From: an uncultured Clostridia bacterium
Lineage (GTDB): Bacteria; Bacillota; Clostridia; Oscillospirales; Acutalibacteraceae
Length of the DNA stretch: 64,000 nt
Direction of reading: 5' to 3'
Assembly: GCA_947585965.1 (NCBI GenBank)
Contig: CANPXK010000004.1
Coordinates: 1-64,000 of the forward strand
The notes under the pieces were generated by a model. That model made no database searches. It had not been told where the DNA came from and saw only the letters and a program-made list of their open reading frames with translations. This document shows, in pieces, positions 19,555-29,199 of the stretch. Numbering within the stretch: position 1 is the first letter of the stretch; each line of letters starts with the position of its first letter. A program made the position numbers and the translations under genes.

Positions 19555-21546
19555 ATGGGAGTAGTAAACGTATTGCCTAAGCATATAGCGGAGCTTATTG
19601 CGGCGGGTGAGGTTATAGAAAGACCCTCGTCCGTAATAAAGGAGCTTGTCGAAAACAGTATAGATGCGGGGGCAAAATCCGTTGCCGTTGAGATACAAAG
19701 AGGCGGAATTACCTATATGCGTGTTACCGATGACGGCGGCGGGATAGAACGGGATGATATCAAAAATGCTTTTTTGCGTCATGCAACCAGTAAAATATCA
19801 GTACAGGACGATCTCGATGCTATAGCCACATTAGGCTTCAGAGGGGAAGCGCTTGCATCAATATGTGCGGTTTCCAAAGTCGAAGTCATTACCAAAAGTA
19901 CTAAGGAACAGGACGGAACACGCTATGTTATAGAGGGCGGAGAGGAAAAATCTTTTGATATAACGGGTTGTCCGCAGGGAACGACAATAATCATCAGGGA
20001 TATATTTTATAATGTACCCGCAAGGATGAAATTTCTGAAGAAGGATGCCTCCGAGGGAAGCTCCATCTACGTTCTGCTTGAAAGGATGGCATTGTCCCAC
20101 CCTGAAATATGTTTCACATTCATTCGCGATAGAAAGAAAATTATGAAAACTCAGGGTGACGGAAATCTTGAAAATGCAATATTTCAGGTATTCGGGAAGG
20201 ATTTTCATGACAGTCTTATACCTGTGTCCTATAACAGGAATAATATTACAGTAAGCGGTTTTATAACGAAGCCGGCATCGTCTGTCAAGGCTAACCGTAC
20301 AATGCAGATGTTCTACATAAACGGTCGGTATGTACGCTCAAAAACCGCAGCGGCAGCACTTGAACAGGCATATAAGGGAAGTATTATGGTCGGAAAATAT
20401 CCGTCATGTGTTTTGCTTATAGGTATGCATTGTTCAATGCTTGATGTAAATGTACATCCGGCAAAGCTTGAGGTTCGTTTCACAAATGAACGCCCTGTTT
20501 TTGACAGTGTGTATTATGCCGTGAAAAATGCGATAATGAACTTTGACACAAGAAATGCCGTTAAAAATGCGGAGGAGATACGAGTTAAAAATCCCGCACT
20601 TCTTATACCACCGACAGACAGGGCATCTCAGCTTAATTTTTATTCAAAAGTCCGTCAGGATATGAATTCCTCGGAATACATTGATGACGAACCTGTAATA
20701 GTCGTTCCCAAGGTCAGAGATATAGATTATGCAATTCTTACGGATGAGCAAGATACCGAAGCGGCGGATACAGCCGTGCAAAAAACTAAGCTCGTATATG
20801 ATTATAACAGTGATAGTAAGCCTGATAGAAAAGACAGCACGACAAAGGAAGATACTGCTGAAATGCAGGCAGCGGTGGATACGGAGGAAATTGTACCGGA
20901 TTTCAGCAATGATGAGGTAAAAGAGGAAGAAACGCCTGTTGCGGATACGGAAGCGGGATATGATGAAATGCCCGCTGCGATAAAATATATAGGTGAAGTA
21001 TTTAATACATATATAATTTTAGAATATGACAGTGACAGGTTAATGTTTATAGATAAGCACGCGGCACATGAAAGGCTTATCTATGAAAGGCTGAAAAGAG
21101 AGGACAGAGGAAAAAATGCACAGTTCCTTCTTTCTCCCGTATCTGTAACGCTCGATGCCGAGGAATGTCAGGCGGTGCTTGAAAACAAGGATATGCTTTC
21201 CGAAACCGGTTTTGATGTTGACGGTTTCGGGGAAAAAACGGTGCTTATACGCTCCGCACCGGTTATGCTTCAGAATGAGGATATATCGGAATCATTTTCC
21301 GAAATTGCCGATTATCTGTGCAGACATAAGAAACTCAGAATATCTGAGAAAATGGAGTGGATATATGCAAATACCGCCTGCAGGGCTGCTGTCAAGGCAG
21401 GGAATATAAACAGCCGAGAGGAGCTTATCGAGCTTGTACGCAGACTTGAAGAAAATCGGGAGGTCAGGTATTGCCCGCACGGACGGCCGATTTATTTCTT
21501 TGTGACAAAAAGAGAAATAGAGAAATCCTTTGGTAGAATACAGTAA
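19555..21546 (+). CDS. mutL: DNA mismatch repair protein MutL
   Basis: GHKL motifs IAAGEVIERPSSVIKELVENSIDAGA, GFRGEALASI. Confidence 0.97.
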   Translation: MGVVNVLPKHIAELIAAGEVIERPSSVIKELVENSIDAGAKSVAVEIQRGGITYMRVTDDGGGIERDDIKNAFLRHATSKISVQDDLDAIATLGFRGEALASICAVSKVEVITKSTKEQDGTRYVIEGGEEKSFDITGCPQGTTIIIRDIFYNVPARMKFLKKDASEGSSIYVLLERMALSHPEICFTFIRDRKKIMKTQGDGNLENAIFQVFGKDFHDSLIPVSYNRNNITVSGFITKPASSVKANRTMQMFYINGRYVRSKTAAAALEQAYKGSIMVGKYPSCVLLIGMHCSMLDVNVHPAKLEVRFTNERPVFDSVYYAVKNAIMNFDTRNAVKNAEEIRVKNPALLIPPTDRASQLNFYSKVRQDMNSSEYIDDEPVIVVPKVRDIDYAILTDEQDTEAADTAVQKTKLVYDYNSDSKPDRKDSTTKEDTAEMQAAVDTEEIVPDFSNDEVKEEETPVADTEAGYDEMPAAIKYIGEVFNTYIILEYDSDRLMFIDKHAAHERLIYERLKREDRGKNAQFLLSPVSVTLDAEECQAVLENKDMLSETGFDVDGFGEKTVLIRSAPVMLQNEDISESFSEIADYLCRHKKLRISEKMEWIYANTACRAAVKAGNINSREELIELVRRLEENREVRYCPHGRPIYFFVTKREIEKSFGRIQ

Positions 21547-21658
21547 GAATAAGGAAAATTTTTGTACAATTTTATTTGGTAAATCACTGATATAAATGTT
21601 GATTTACAATTTGAAATTTGGTATTATAGAATTATGATTATTTTGAGGGGGCAGCCGT

Positions 21659-22369
21659 ATGTCTGATACAGAAGTGAATGACAGAGAAATGACAGTGACC
21701 GAGGATGATACAGTTATTACAAATTCAAAGCTTACTCCGGAGGAGCAGATTGAATTTTTACAGCGTAAGCTTGAACAAGCTGAGCTTGAGGCAACGGACA
21801 AGGGTATTGCACTTATCGAAATGACTGCCGCAAGGAACGCACTGTATAAATCCCTTCAGGACACACAGATGCGGCTTGCGGAGGCTGTCGGACAGCGTGA
21901 AAATGATATAGAAGCATATCAGAAGGAGCTTGATATCCGTCTCAGCGAAAAAAGGCAGCTCCAGGAGCAGTATGACGCTCTCGTTATAAAGGCTAAAAGG
22001 TATGATGAGCTTCAGGAAAGTATTGTGAAAATAAAGCTAAAAGCCGAGGTCAGGGCACATGGAGTCATAGATGAAGCACAGGAAAAAGCAATGGACACAA
22101 TTATGCTTATTGAGGATATAGAGAGAGAAATACAGCTTTTCAGGGAAGATCTTACATACCTGCGGCGTGATATAAAAATCGGAACGGTAACGCTTGATGA
22201 CAGGCTTGAAAACATATATCTGCGTCTTTGCAGGAACCTCGACAGGCTTACGGAGATCAAGGAGAATTTCTATATAAAAAATTCCCTGCCTCTTAACGAA
22301 GTGTCGATGGATGTACGGGGAAATGCACCCGTTATAAAATATCCGGAGCCGGAAAAGAAAAAGGAATAA
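21659..22369 (+). CDS. Coiled-coil protein, unknown function
   Basis: ORF with RBS (GAGGGGGCAG), long predicted coiled coil. Confidence 0.6.
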   Translation: MSDTEVNDREMTVTEDDTVITNSKLTPEEQIEFLQRKLEQAELEATDKGIALIEMTAARNALYKSLQDTQMRLAEAVGQRENDIEAYQKELDIRLSEKRQLQEQYDALVIKAKRYDELQESIVKIKLKAEVRAHGVIDEAQEKAMDTIMLIEDIEREIQLFREDLTYLRRDIKIGTVTLDDRLENIYLRLCRNLDRLTEIKENFYIKNSLPLNEVSMDVRGNAPVIKYPEPEKKKE

Positions 22370-22622
22370 GGTGTTATATTACACATATGAACAGTCAGGT
22401 GTACTGTATGTTATACGGGAAAGTGCCTTGTTATTATTATCTTTCCTTTCATAGCAGTTCGTCCGACTGTTCTTCTGTTGATTATGTGAATATCAGTTTG
22501 AGTTGTTTCTGCCATACGGCAAGTTGTTGATGACATATTTATAAAGTATTGACCTTAACTGATTGTAAGTCGGGTCTGTATTATATCGGCCGCTGTTGTC
22601 ATATACTGTATGGGGTGATAAC

Positions 22623-23336
22623 GTGGAAAAGCTTAAGGTCTATTTTTACTATTCTACTGCATTGATTTGTATATTCTTGTTCGGTGCGTTACTTTATGTA
22701 TCCGTTAATGATGAACCGGAAACAGTTACGGCTTCGGCCGGGTCAAAACCTGTTGTGGTTGTTGATGCCGGTCATGGCGGTGAGGACGGTGGGGCAAGTG
22801 CAAACGGGGTGCTTGAAAAGGATATCAACCTTGCTGTTGCACTTAAGCTTAAGGATATGCTTACAGCTTCGGGATATACCGTTGTTATGACGAGGGAAGA
22901 GGATATTTCCATATATGACAGTTCTGCTTACACAATACGTGAAAAAAAGGTTTCCGATATGAGAAACAGAAAGGATATAGTGAACGGCAGCAGTAACAAT
23001 ATTCTGATAAGCATACATCAGAACAAATTTGAACAAAGCAAATACAGCGGTACACAGATATTTTATTCAAAAAACAACGACCGCAGCATAAAGCTTGCCG
23101 AGAATATACGACGTTCCGTTACGGGACTTTTGCAGCCTGAAAACAAAAGAGAGCTTAAGGCAGCCGACAGCTCGGTATATCTGCTCGATAAAGCGGAGGT
23201 TCCCGCGGTAATTGTGGAGTGTGGATTTCTCTCAAATGAGGAGGAGGCAAAAAAGCTCTGTACGGATGAATATCAGAAGCGAATGGCTTTTGCAATATTA
23301 TGCGGATTTCTGGATTATGAAAAAAACATATCCTGA
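22623..23336 (+). CDS. cwlD: N-acetylmuramoyl-L-alanine amidase, CwlD-like
   Basis: VVDAGHGGEDGGA, MTR, SIHQN Amidase_3 motifs, N-terminal TM; GTG start preferred. Confidence 0.85.
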   Translation: MEKLKVYFYYSTALICIFLFGALLYVSVNDEPETVTASAGSKPVVVVDAGHGGEDGGASANGVLEKDINLAVALKLKDMLTASGYTVVMTREEDISIYDSSAYTIREKKVSDMRNRKDIVNGSSNNILISIHQNKFEQSKYSGTQIFYSKNNDRSIKLAENIRRSVTGLLQPENKRELKAADSSVYLLDKAEVPAVIVECGFLSNEEEAKKLCTDEYQKRMAFAILCGFLDYEKNIS

Positions 23337-23377
23337 TATAAACAGCGGATAAAGTATTTTTTTTTAGGAGGAACAAA

Positions 23378-24757
23378 ATGGCGGATAAAATAAAAACAAT
23401 GTATGTATGCTCCGAATGTGGGTATGAGAGTGCCAAATGGTTCGGAAAATGCCCCGGCTGCGGTGAATGGAATACCATGAGTGAGGAGGTCAGGGAAGTA
23501 TTCAAGGGAAAAAGTTCTGTTGCCCCGAGGGCTGCAATAACCTCCAAAGCGCTGCCTATAACCGAAATAAGCACGGAGGATGAGGAAAGATATTATACAG
23601 GCTCAAAAGAACTTGACAGAGTGCTTGGCGGAGGTATAGTAAAGGGTTCATTGGTACTTCTCGGCGGAGATCCGGGTATCGGAAAATCAACAATACTCTT
23701 GCAGATATGCGCACATCTCGGAAAAATACTTAAAATTCTGTATATTTCGGGAGAAGAATCAAAACGGCAGATAAAGCTTAGGGCAACAAGGCTCGGAGTA
23801 AACTGTGAAAATCTTTATATACTCACGGAAACAAATATAGAAAATGTAACGGAGCATATTCAGACGGAAAAGCCTGATCTTGTCATGGTGGATTCAATAC
23901 AGACAATGAATTTCAGAGAGCTGAGTTCTTCACCCGGAAGTGTCACTCAGGTGAGGGAATGTACAAATATACTTATGCGTACCTCAAAATCCCTTGATAT
24001 ACCGTGTATAGTTGTCGGCCATGTAAACAAGGACGGAGCAATAGCAGGACCCAAGGTTCTGGAGCATATAGTTGATGCCGTGCTTTATTTTGAGGGAGAT
24101 AAGCAAATGTCGTACCGTATACTGCGTGCGGTCAAAAACAGATACGGCTCAACAAACGAAATAGGTGTATTTCAGATGAGTGACAGCGGACTTTCGGAAG
24201 TGGAAAATCCCTCGCTTATGCTTCTTTCGGGGCGGCCGAAAAACGTCAGCGGAACGTGTGTAGCCTGCCCGATGGAGGGAAGCAGACCTATACTTGCCGA
24301 AATACAGGGACTTGTCACAAATTCGGGATACGGAAATGCCCGCAGAATGTCTACGGGCTTTGATTACAACAGAATGTCCATGCTGCTTGCTGTATTGGAA
24401 AAACGCTGCGGGTATTATTTTTCAAGTCTTGACGCATATGTAAATGTAATAGGCGGTTTGCGTCTGGATGAGCCTGCGACTGACCTTGCGGTTGCAATTT
24501 CACTTGTCAGCAGTCTTAAGGATATAATTATACCGGAAAATCTTCTTGCCTTCGGAGAAATAGGTCTGACAGGAGAGATACGTGCAGTAAGTCATGCCGC
24601 ACAGCGTGTATCGGAGGCGGCAAGGCTTGGCTTCGGAAAATGCATACTTCCGTATCATAACCTCAGAAATATTGTACTTCCGAAGGACGTTGAGATTGAT
24701 CTGATCGGTGTCCGTACCATTCAGGATGCTGTTGCCGCTCTTGTTCGACAGCGTTAA
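23378..24757 (+). CDS. radA: DNA repair protein RadA
   Basis: CSECGYESAKWFGKCPGCGEWNT zinc finger; GDPGIGKST; KNRYGSTNEIGVF. Confidence 0.97.
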   Translation: MADKIKTMYVCSECGYESAKWFGKCPGCGEWNTMSEEVREVFKGKSSVAPRAAITSKALPITEISTEDEERYYTGSKELDRVLGGGIVKGSLVLLGGDPGIGKSTILLQICAHLGKILKILYISGEESKRQIKLRATRLGVNCENLYILTETNIENVTEHIQTEKPDLVMVDSIQTMNFRELSSSPGSVTQVRECTNILMRTSKSLDIPCIVVGHVNKDGAIAGPKVLEHIVDAVLYFEGDKQMSYRILRAVKNRYGSTNEIGVFQMSDSGLSEVENPSLMLLSGRPKNVSGTCVACPMEGSRPILAEIQGLVTNSGYGNARRMSTGFDYNRMSMLLAVLEKRCGYYFSSLDAYVNVIGGLRLDEPATDLAVAISLVSSLKDIIIPENLLAFGEIGLTGEIRAVSHAAQRVSEAARLGFGKCILPYHNLRNIVLPKDVEIDLIGVRTIQDAVAALVRQR

Positions 24758-24887
24758 GCAGATCGGACGGACGTATTCTGTGCATACAGCCGCTTTCGGA
24801 GGAATTGGTAACGGCTGAGGCACATTCAAGGATACAGTTTCCCTCACGCTGATAAATACAATTTTCATCACAGAATATCATGCTCAT
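24663..24887 (-). CDS. Small Cys-rich protein, overlapping the radA 3' end antisense
   Basis: MSMIFCDENCIYQREGNCILECA...CMHR resembles a clostridial conserved small protein. Confidence 0.45.
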   Translation of the reverse strand: MSMIFCDENCIYQREGNCILECASAVTNSSESGCMHRIRPSDLLNAVEQERQQHPEWYGHRSDQSQRPSEVQYF

Positions 24888-25222
24888 AAATATCACCCGA
24901 TGATATTATCGCAATATTTTTATCATTTTATACAGTTTGCGGCAGAAAGATATCTGCATAACAGACGCAAATTTCATCCTACAGGTGTCGGAAATATCCG
25001 GCACCTGCATTATTTCGGATATGAATATGCGTATATCGGGTATCGTAGTATATTATCAGGCTATTGAACCTTAAGGCAAAAAAATAATGAACTATAAATA
25101 TATTAAAAATACAAATTTATGGTAAAATATATAATTTAAAGGATATTTATAGCAATTTATTATTGAAATTCATGGAAATATATAGTATAATATCGTCATA
25201 ATCTTAAACGGCGGTGAAATTT

Positions 25223-26671
25223 ATGAAAAAAGATGTAAGTATAATTATAACATTTTTGCTTTTGTTCACGACCTTTACCAATACGGCGGGCTGTAATGAA
25301 AAACAAGTTGATACGGTTTCGGAAGTACCGCATATAAGGGGACCGCAGGCGGTTTCATATAAGGAAAATCAGGAAATATCCGATGAAACGTCAGAAATTG
25401 TTTCAGATGAAGTGTCTGAGGTTACCTCCGATGAAACGTCAGAAATTACTTCCGGTGAATCGGAGAATGTAACCGAAAGCTCACCTGCTGTATCGGAGCA
25501 GTCAGATGAAAATTCCGCAGCTGAAAATATTGTATCAAAACCACGTATAGGTTATGTTGCCGAGGAAGACGGGAATATATACTACTGGAAGTATAATGAA
25601 GATTCTTTCGAGAAAGGCGGCTGCGGCGGCTTCATGCAGAATCCGGATACAGCAAACGAATTTGTGTGTCTTGATCCGGAAGGAAATGAAATATCATTGT
25701 TTAAGTCAGCCAGGGGAAACAAATTTTATTTGAAAGATGAAGGGGTATACTTTGAGACATATGACAGTACATATCATGGAATGCTTGATTACTTTAGTAT
25801 GTCCGAAAAAATAATAGGTCCTGTTGATGAAAACTTTAGAATCATGGATATGACCGATGACGGGGAATGTGTTGTTTATTCCAACCTTTCTGAAATTATA
25901 TCCAGAGGAAAAAACGTGTCTGTTACATTGATTGAGAGAGGAGAAGGCGACTATATTGCCTTGCATAACGGAGTTGTCTATTATGAATCCGGAAATGATG
26001 ATTTTTATAACAGCGGAGGGGCTATAAAAATTTCCTGTGTAAATGTTGACGGTACAAACAGAAGGGATATTTACATTGACAATGATAACCTTTATCCTGA
26101 TTCATACGAATATGTGAGGCATACCGTGGGACAGATGTATTTTGGTGATGAATATATATATTTTTCCTATGGGGGAGTATCGGGTTCGGAATCATTTTAT
26201 CAGGGCGGCAGAATTGCAAGGGTAAAATATGACGGCAGTGGAGCCGAAATAATAAAAAATGATGGTGCCGGTGCGGAATTTTCCGTAAATGAAGACGGAA
26301 CTATCACCGAGTATATGGATCCTGCACCCTATAAAGGTATGACGGATTATTACAGAGAGGATAATAATGTGTACTCAATAGACAGAACAAACGGAGAGAG
26401 AAAACTTTTGCTCTCGGGCAGTGATTACGCTATGGTGGGAATTGAACCTCCGAATAATACAGGTGTTTTCAATATCTATTCGGAGGCGGACAGCTGTTAT
26501 TTTATAGATTATATTGAACAGATCGGTGATAATGTATATGCTCTTGTTCATTACGGCGAAAAGGACGAAAGCTATTCGATTGGCTACAGAACAGGATTCA
26601 GACGGGTAAACTCCGCACTTTTGAAAAAGAATCTCAAAACGGGAAATACCGAAATGTTATATCAATTCTGA
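25223..26671 (+). CDS. Lipoprotein-like DUF5050/beta-propeller surface protein with Ser/Glu-rich linker
   Basis: Signal peptide with C (NTAGCNEK), degenerate SDETSEI repeats, repetitive GNIYYW / VYY motifs. Confidence 0.65.
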   Translation: MKKDVSIIITFLLLFTTFTNTAGCNEKQVDTVSEVPHIRGPQAVSYKENQEISDETSEIVSDEVSEVTSDETSEITSGESENVTESSPAVSEQSDENSAAENIVSKPRIGYVAEEDGNIYYWKYNEDSFEKGGCGGFMQNPDTANEFVCLDPEGNEISLFKSARGNKFYLKDEGVYFETYDSTYHGMLDYFSMSEKIIGPVDENFRIMDMTDDGECVVYSNLSEIISRGKNVSVTLIERGEGDYIALHNGVVYYESGNDDFYNSGGAIKISCVNVDGTNRRDIYIDNDNLYPDSYEYVRHTVGQMYFGDEYIYFSYGGVSGSESFYQGGRIARVKYDGSGAEIIKNDGAGAEFSVNEDGTITEYMDPAPYKGMTDYYREDNNVYSIDRTNGERKLLLSGSDYAMVGIEPPNNTGVFNIYSEADSCYFIDYIEQIGDNVYALVHYGEKDESYSIGYRTGFRRVNSALLKKNLKTGNTEMLYQF

Positions 26672-26755
26672 ATGAGAATTATGAAATAATCTACTTAATT
26701 CTGCAAAACAGCAGTTTGAGGTCAGGTGTTTTCAAATCTCTTTCGGGAAATAAAT

Positions 26756-26861
26756 CAGGGACTGTCATGCAAGCTTTGCACGATAGTCCCTGTATTAGCG
26801 GGTTATTTTTAAAATTCTCCTGTTTCCGGGAAAAATCCCCGGTCGCTGTCCGGAGAATTTT
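26756..26861. repeat. Two tandem hairpins (terminator/REP-like)
   Basis: CAGGGACT...AGTCCCTG (26756-26792) and AAAATTCTCC...GGAGAATTTT (26811-26861). Confidence 0.6.
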
Positions 26862-26898
26862 ACATGGGATCTGTACGGAAATTTGTGGTATTTTACGG

Positions 26899-26956
26899 TT
26901 GACAAATTACGGAAATAATGATAAAATGTATGTATGCTAACAATCAGCTTGCTAAC
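26899..26956 (+). promoter_or_regulatory. Promoter TTGACA-17-TAAAAT with direct repeats TGCTAAC, likely MarR operator
   Basis: TTGACA 26899-26904, TAAAAT 26922-26927, TGCTAAC at 26935 and 26950, upstream of marR. Confidence 0.6.
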
Positions 26957-27003
26957 CTTTTTTTGGCGGGCGGTTGGAATTTTTTTGTTAAGGGGGGAGA
27001 TTT

Positions 27004-27438
27004 ATGGATATGCCGAGATTTGTCGGCGTAGAGATAAGTAAGACAAATAACATACTAAAACGTAAATGCCGGGATACGGAGCTTTCAAGGGAAATTGATG
27101 AAATTACAGGAAAAAGCGGCTGGATAATCGGATTTCTTGCGGAAAATGATGATAAGGATATTTTTCAGAAGGATATTGAAGAAAAGTTTTCCGTAAGAAG
27201 ATCCACGGTTTCAAGTATGCTTAAGCTTATGGAAAAAAAAGGTCTTGTAACAAGAGAAAGTGTAAATTTTGATGCGAGGCTGAAAAAGCTTGTGCTTACC
27301 CCGAAGGCGAGGGAGATGCACTGCCGTATGCTTGAAAAGCTTAATATGACCGAGAAAAAGCTGAAAAGAGGTATTTCAGAAGAAAAACTTGAGATATTTT
27401 TTGAGGTTCTCGAAAAAATACGGAAAAATGCGGAATGA
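27004..27438 (+). CDS. MarR-family transcriptional regulator
   Basis: wHTH with RRSTVSSMLKLMEKKGLVTRESVNFDARLKKLVLTPKA. Confidence 0.9.
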   Translation: MDMPRFVGVEISKTNNILKRKCRDTELSREIDEITGKSGWIIGFLAENDDKDIFQKDIEEKFSVRRSTVSSMLKLMEKKGLVTRESVNFDARLKKLVLTPKAREMHCRMLEKLNMTEKKLKRGISEEKLEIFFEVLEKIRKNAE

Positions 27439-27453
27439 TATGGAGGTAAAAAT

Positions 27454-29199
27454 ATGATAAGAATGCTTGCTAAAAGTATACGTGAGTATAAGATGGCGTC
27501 GATTCTTACACCGATTTTTGTTGTGCTTGAGGTAGTAATGGAAGTATTGCTGCCGTTTCTAATGGCAAACCTTATTGACTACGGTGTAAGCGGCAACGGC
27601 GGAAAGGGTGATATGGACTATATAGTAAAAACAGGACTTATGCTTGTTGCGGTTGCCTTTGCGGCTCTGATATTCGGTGCGTTGTCGGGAAAGTTTGCGG
27701 CACAGGCTTCGGCGGGATTTGCAAAGAATTTAAGACATGATATGTTCTATAAAATTCAGGATTATTCTTTTTCAAATATTGATAAATTCTCCTCATCAAG
27801 CCTTGTTACAAGACTTACGACGGACGTTACAAACGTACAGAATGCTTTTCAGATGATAATTCGTGTGGCTGTCAGAGCACCGTTTATGATGATATTTGCA
27901 ATGATAATGTCATTTAATGTAAATATGAGCCTGTCATGGACGTTTGTTGCATTTATACCGTTTATTGCAATAGCACTCGCTATTGTTATGCGGCTTGCAC
28001 ATCCGATATTTACAAGGGTATTTAAAACATACGATAAGCTTAATAATGTGGTACAGGAAAATCTCCACGGGATAAGGGTTGTAAAGTCATTTGTAAGAGA
28101 AGACCATGAGGTGGAGAAATTCGGAAAAATTTCCGACATTATATACAAGGATTTTTCAAAGGCTGAAAAAATTATTGCATTCAATATGCCCGTTATGCAG
28201 ATAAGTGTTTATTCCTGTATTCTGATTATATCATGGTTTGCCGCTCAGTTTATCGTTGGCGGAAGCATGACGACAGGCGAGCTTATCAGTATGATGACAT
28301 ATGTTATGCAGATACTTATGAGCCTTATGTTTATATCAATGACAATGGTTATGATAATAATGTCAAAGGCGTCAGGCGATCGTATTGCAGAGGTGCTTTC
28401 GGAAGAAATAGACCTTAAAAATACAGATAAGCCGCTTGAAAAGGTAAAGGACGGAAGTATAGTATTTGATAACGTAAGCTTCAGCTATTCCAAAAATAAG
28501 GATAAGCTCTGTCTTAAAAACCTTAATCTTACAATAAAGTCAGGCGAAACTGTCGGTATCATAGGAGGCACGGGTTCGTCAAAGTCCAGCCTTGTGCAGC
28601 TTATACCGAGATTGTATGATGTCACCGAGGGAAGTATTATTGTCGGGGGAGAGGATGTCCGTAAATATGATATAGAGGTAATACGTGATAATGTTGCAAT
28701 GGTACTCCAGAAAAATGTACTCTTTTCGGGAACGATCAAGGAAAATCTCCGTTGGGGCGATCCGAATGCAACCGATGAGGATATAGTGCGTGTCTGTAAG
28801 CTTGCTCAGGCAGAGGATTTTATAGAGCGTATGCCTGATAAATACGACACATATATTGAGCAGGGCGGTACAAATGTTTCGGGCGGACAAAGACAAAGAC
28901 TTTGTATTGCAAGGGCACTTCTTAAAAAGCCGAAAATACTTATTCTTGATGATTCGACAAGTGCTGTCGATACAAAAACCGATAAGCTTATCCGAAAGGC
29001 ATTTCTTGAGGAGATTCCCGATACAACTAAGATTATAATAGCACAGAGAGTTTCCTCGGTGCAGGATGCGGATAAGATTATTGTCATGGACAAGGGCAGA
29101 ATTGATGCAGTCGGAACACATGAGGAGCTGCTTAAAAACAACAAGATATATGCTGAAGTATATAATTCTCAGCAGAAGGGAAGTGAAGATAATGGCTAA
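27454..29199 (+). CDS. ABC half-transporter (permease + ATPase)
   Basis: TM domain then Walker A-like GGTGSSKSS, NVSGGQRQRLCIARAL, LILDDSTSAVD. Confidence 0.93.
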   Translation: MIRMLAKSIREYKMASILTPIFVVLEVVMEVLLPFLMANLIDYGVSGNGGKGDMDYIVKTGLMLVAVAFAALIFGALSGKFAAQASAGFAKNLRHDMFYKIQDYSFSNIDKFSSSSLVTRLTTDVTNVQNAFQMIIRVAVRAPFMMIFAMIMSFNVNMSLSWTFVAFIPFIAIALAIVMRLAHPIFTRVFKTYDKLNNVVQENLHGIRVVKSFVREDHEVEKFGKISDIIYKDFSKAEKIIAFNMPVMQISVYSCILIISWFAAQFIVGGSMTTGELISMMTYVMQILMSLMFISMTMVMIIMSKASGDRIAEVLSEEIDLKNTDKPLEKVKDGSIVFDNVSFSYSKNKDKLCLKNLNLTIKSGETVGIIGGTGSSKSSLVQLIPRLYDVTEGSIIVGGEDVRKYDIEVIRDNVAMVLQKNVLFSGTIKENLRWGDPNATDEDIVRVCKLAQAEDFIERMPDKYDTYIEQGGTNVSGGQRQRLCIARALLKKPKILILDDSTSAVDTKTDKLIRKAFLEEIPDTTKIIIAQRVSSVQDADKIIVMDKGRIDAVGTHEELLKNNKIYAEVYNSQQKGSEDNG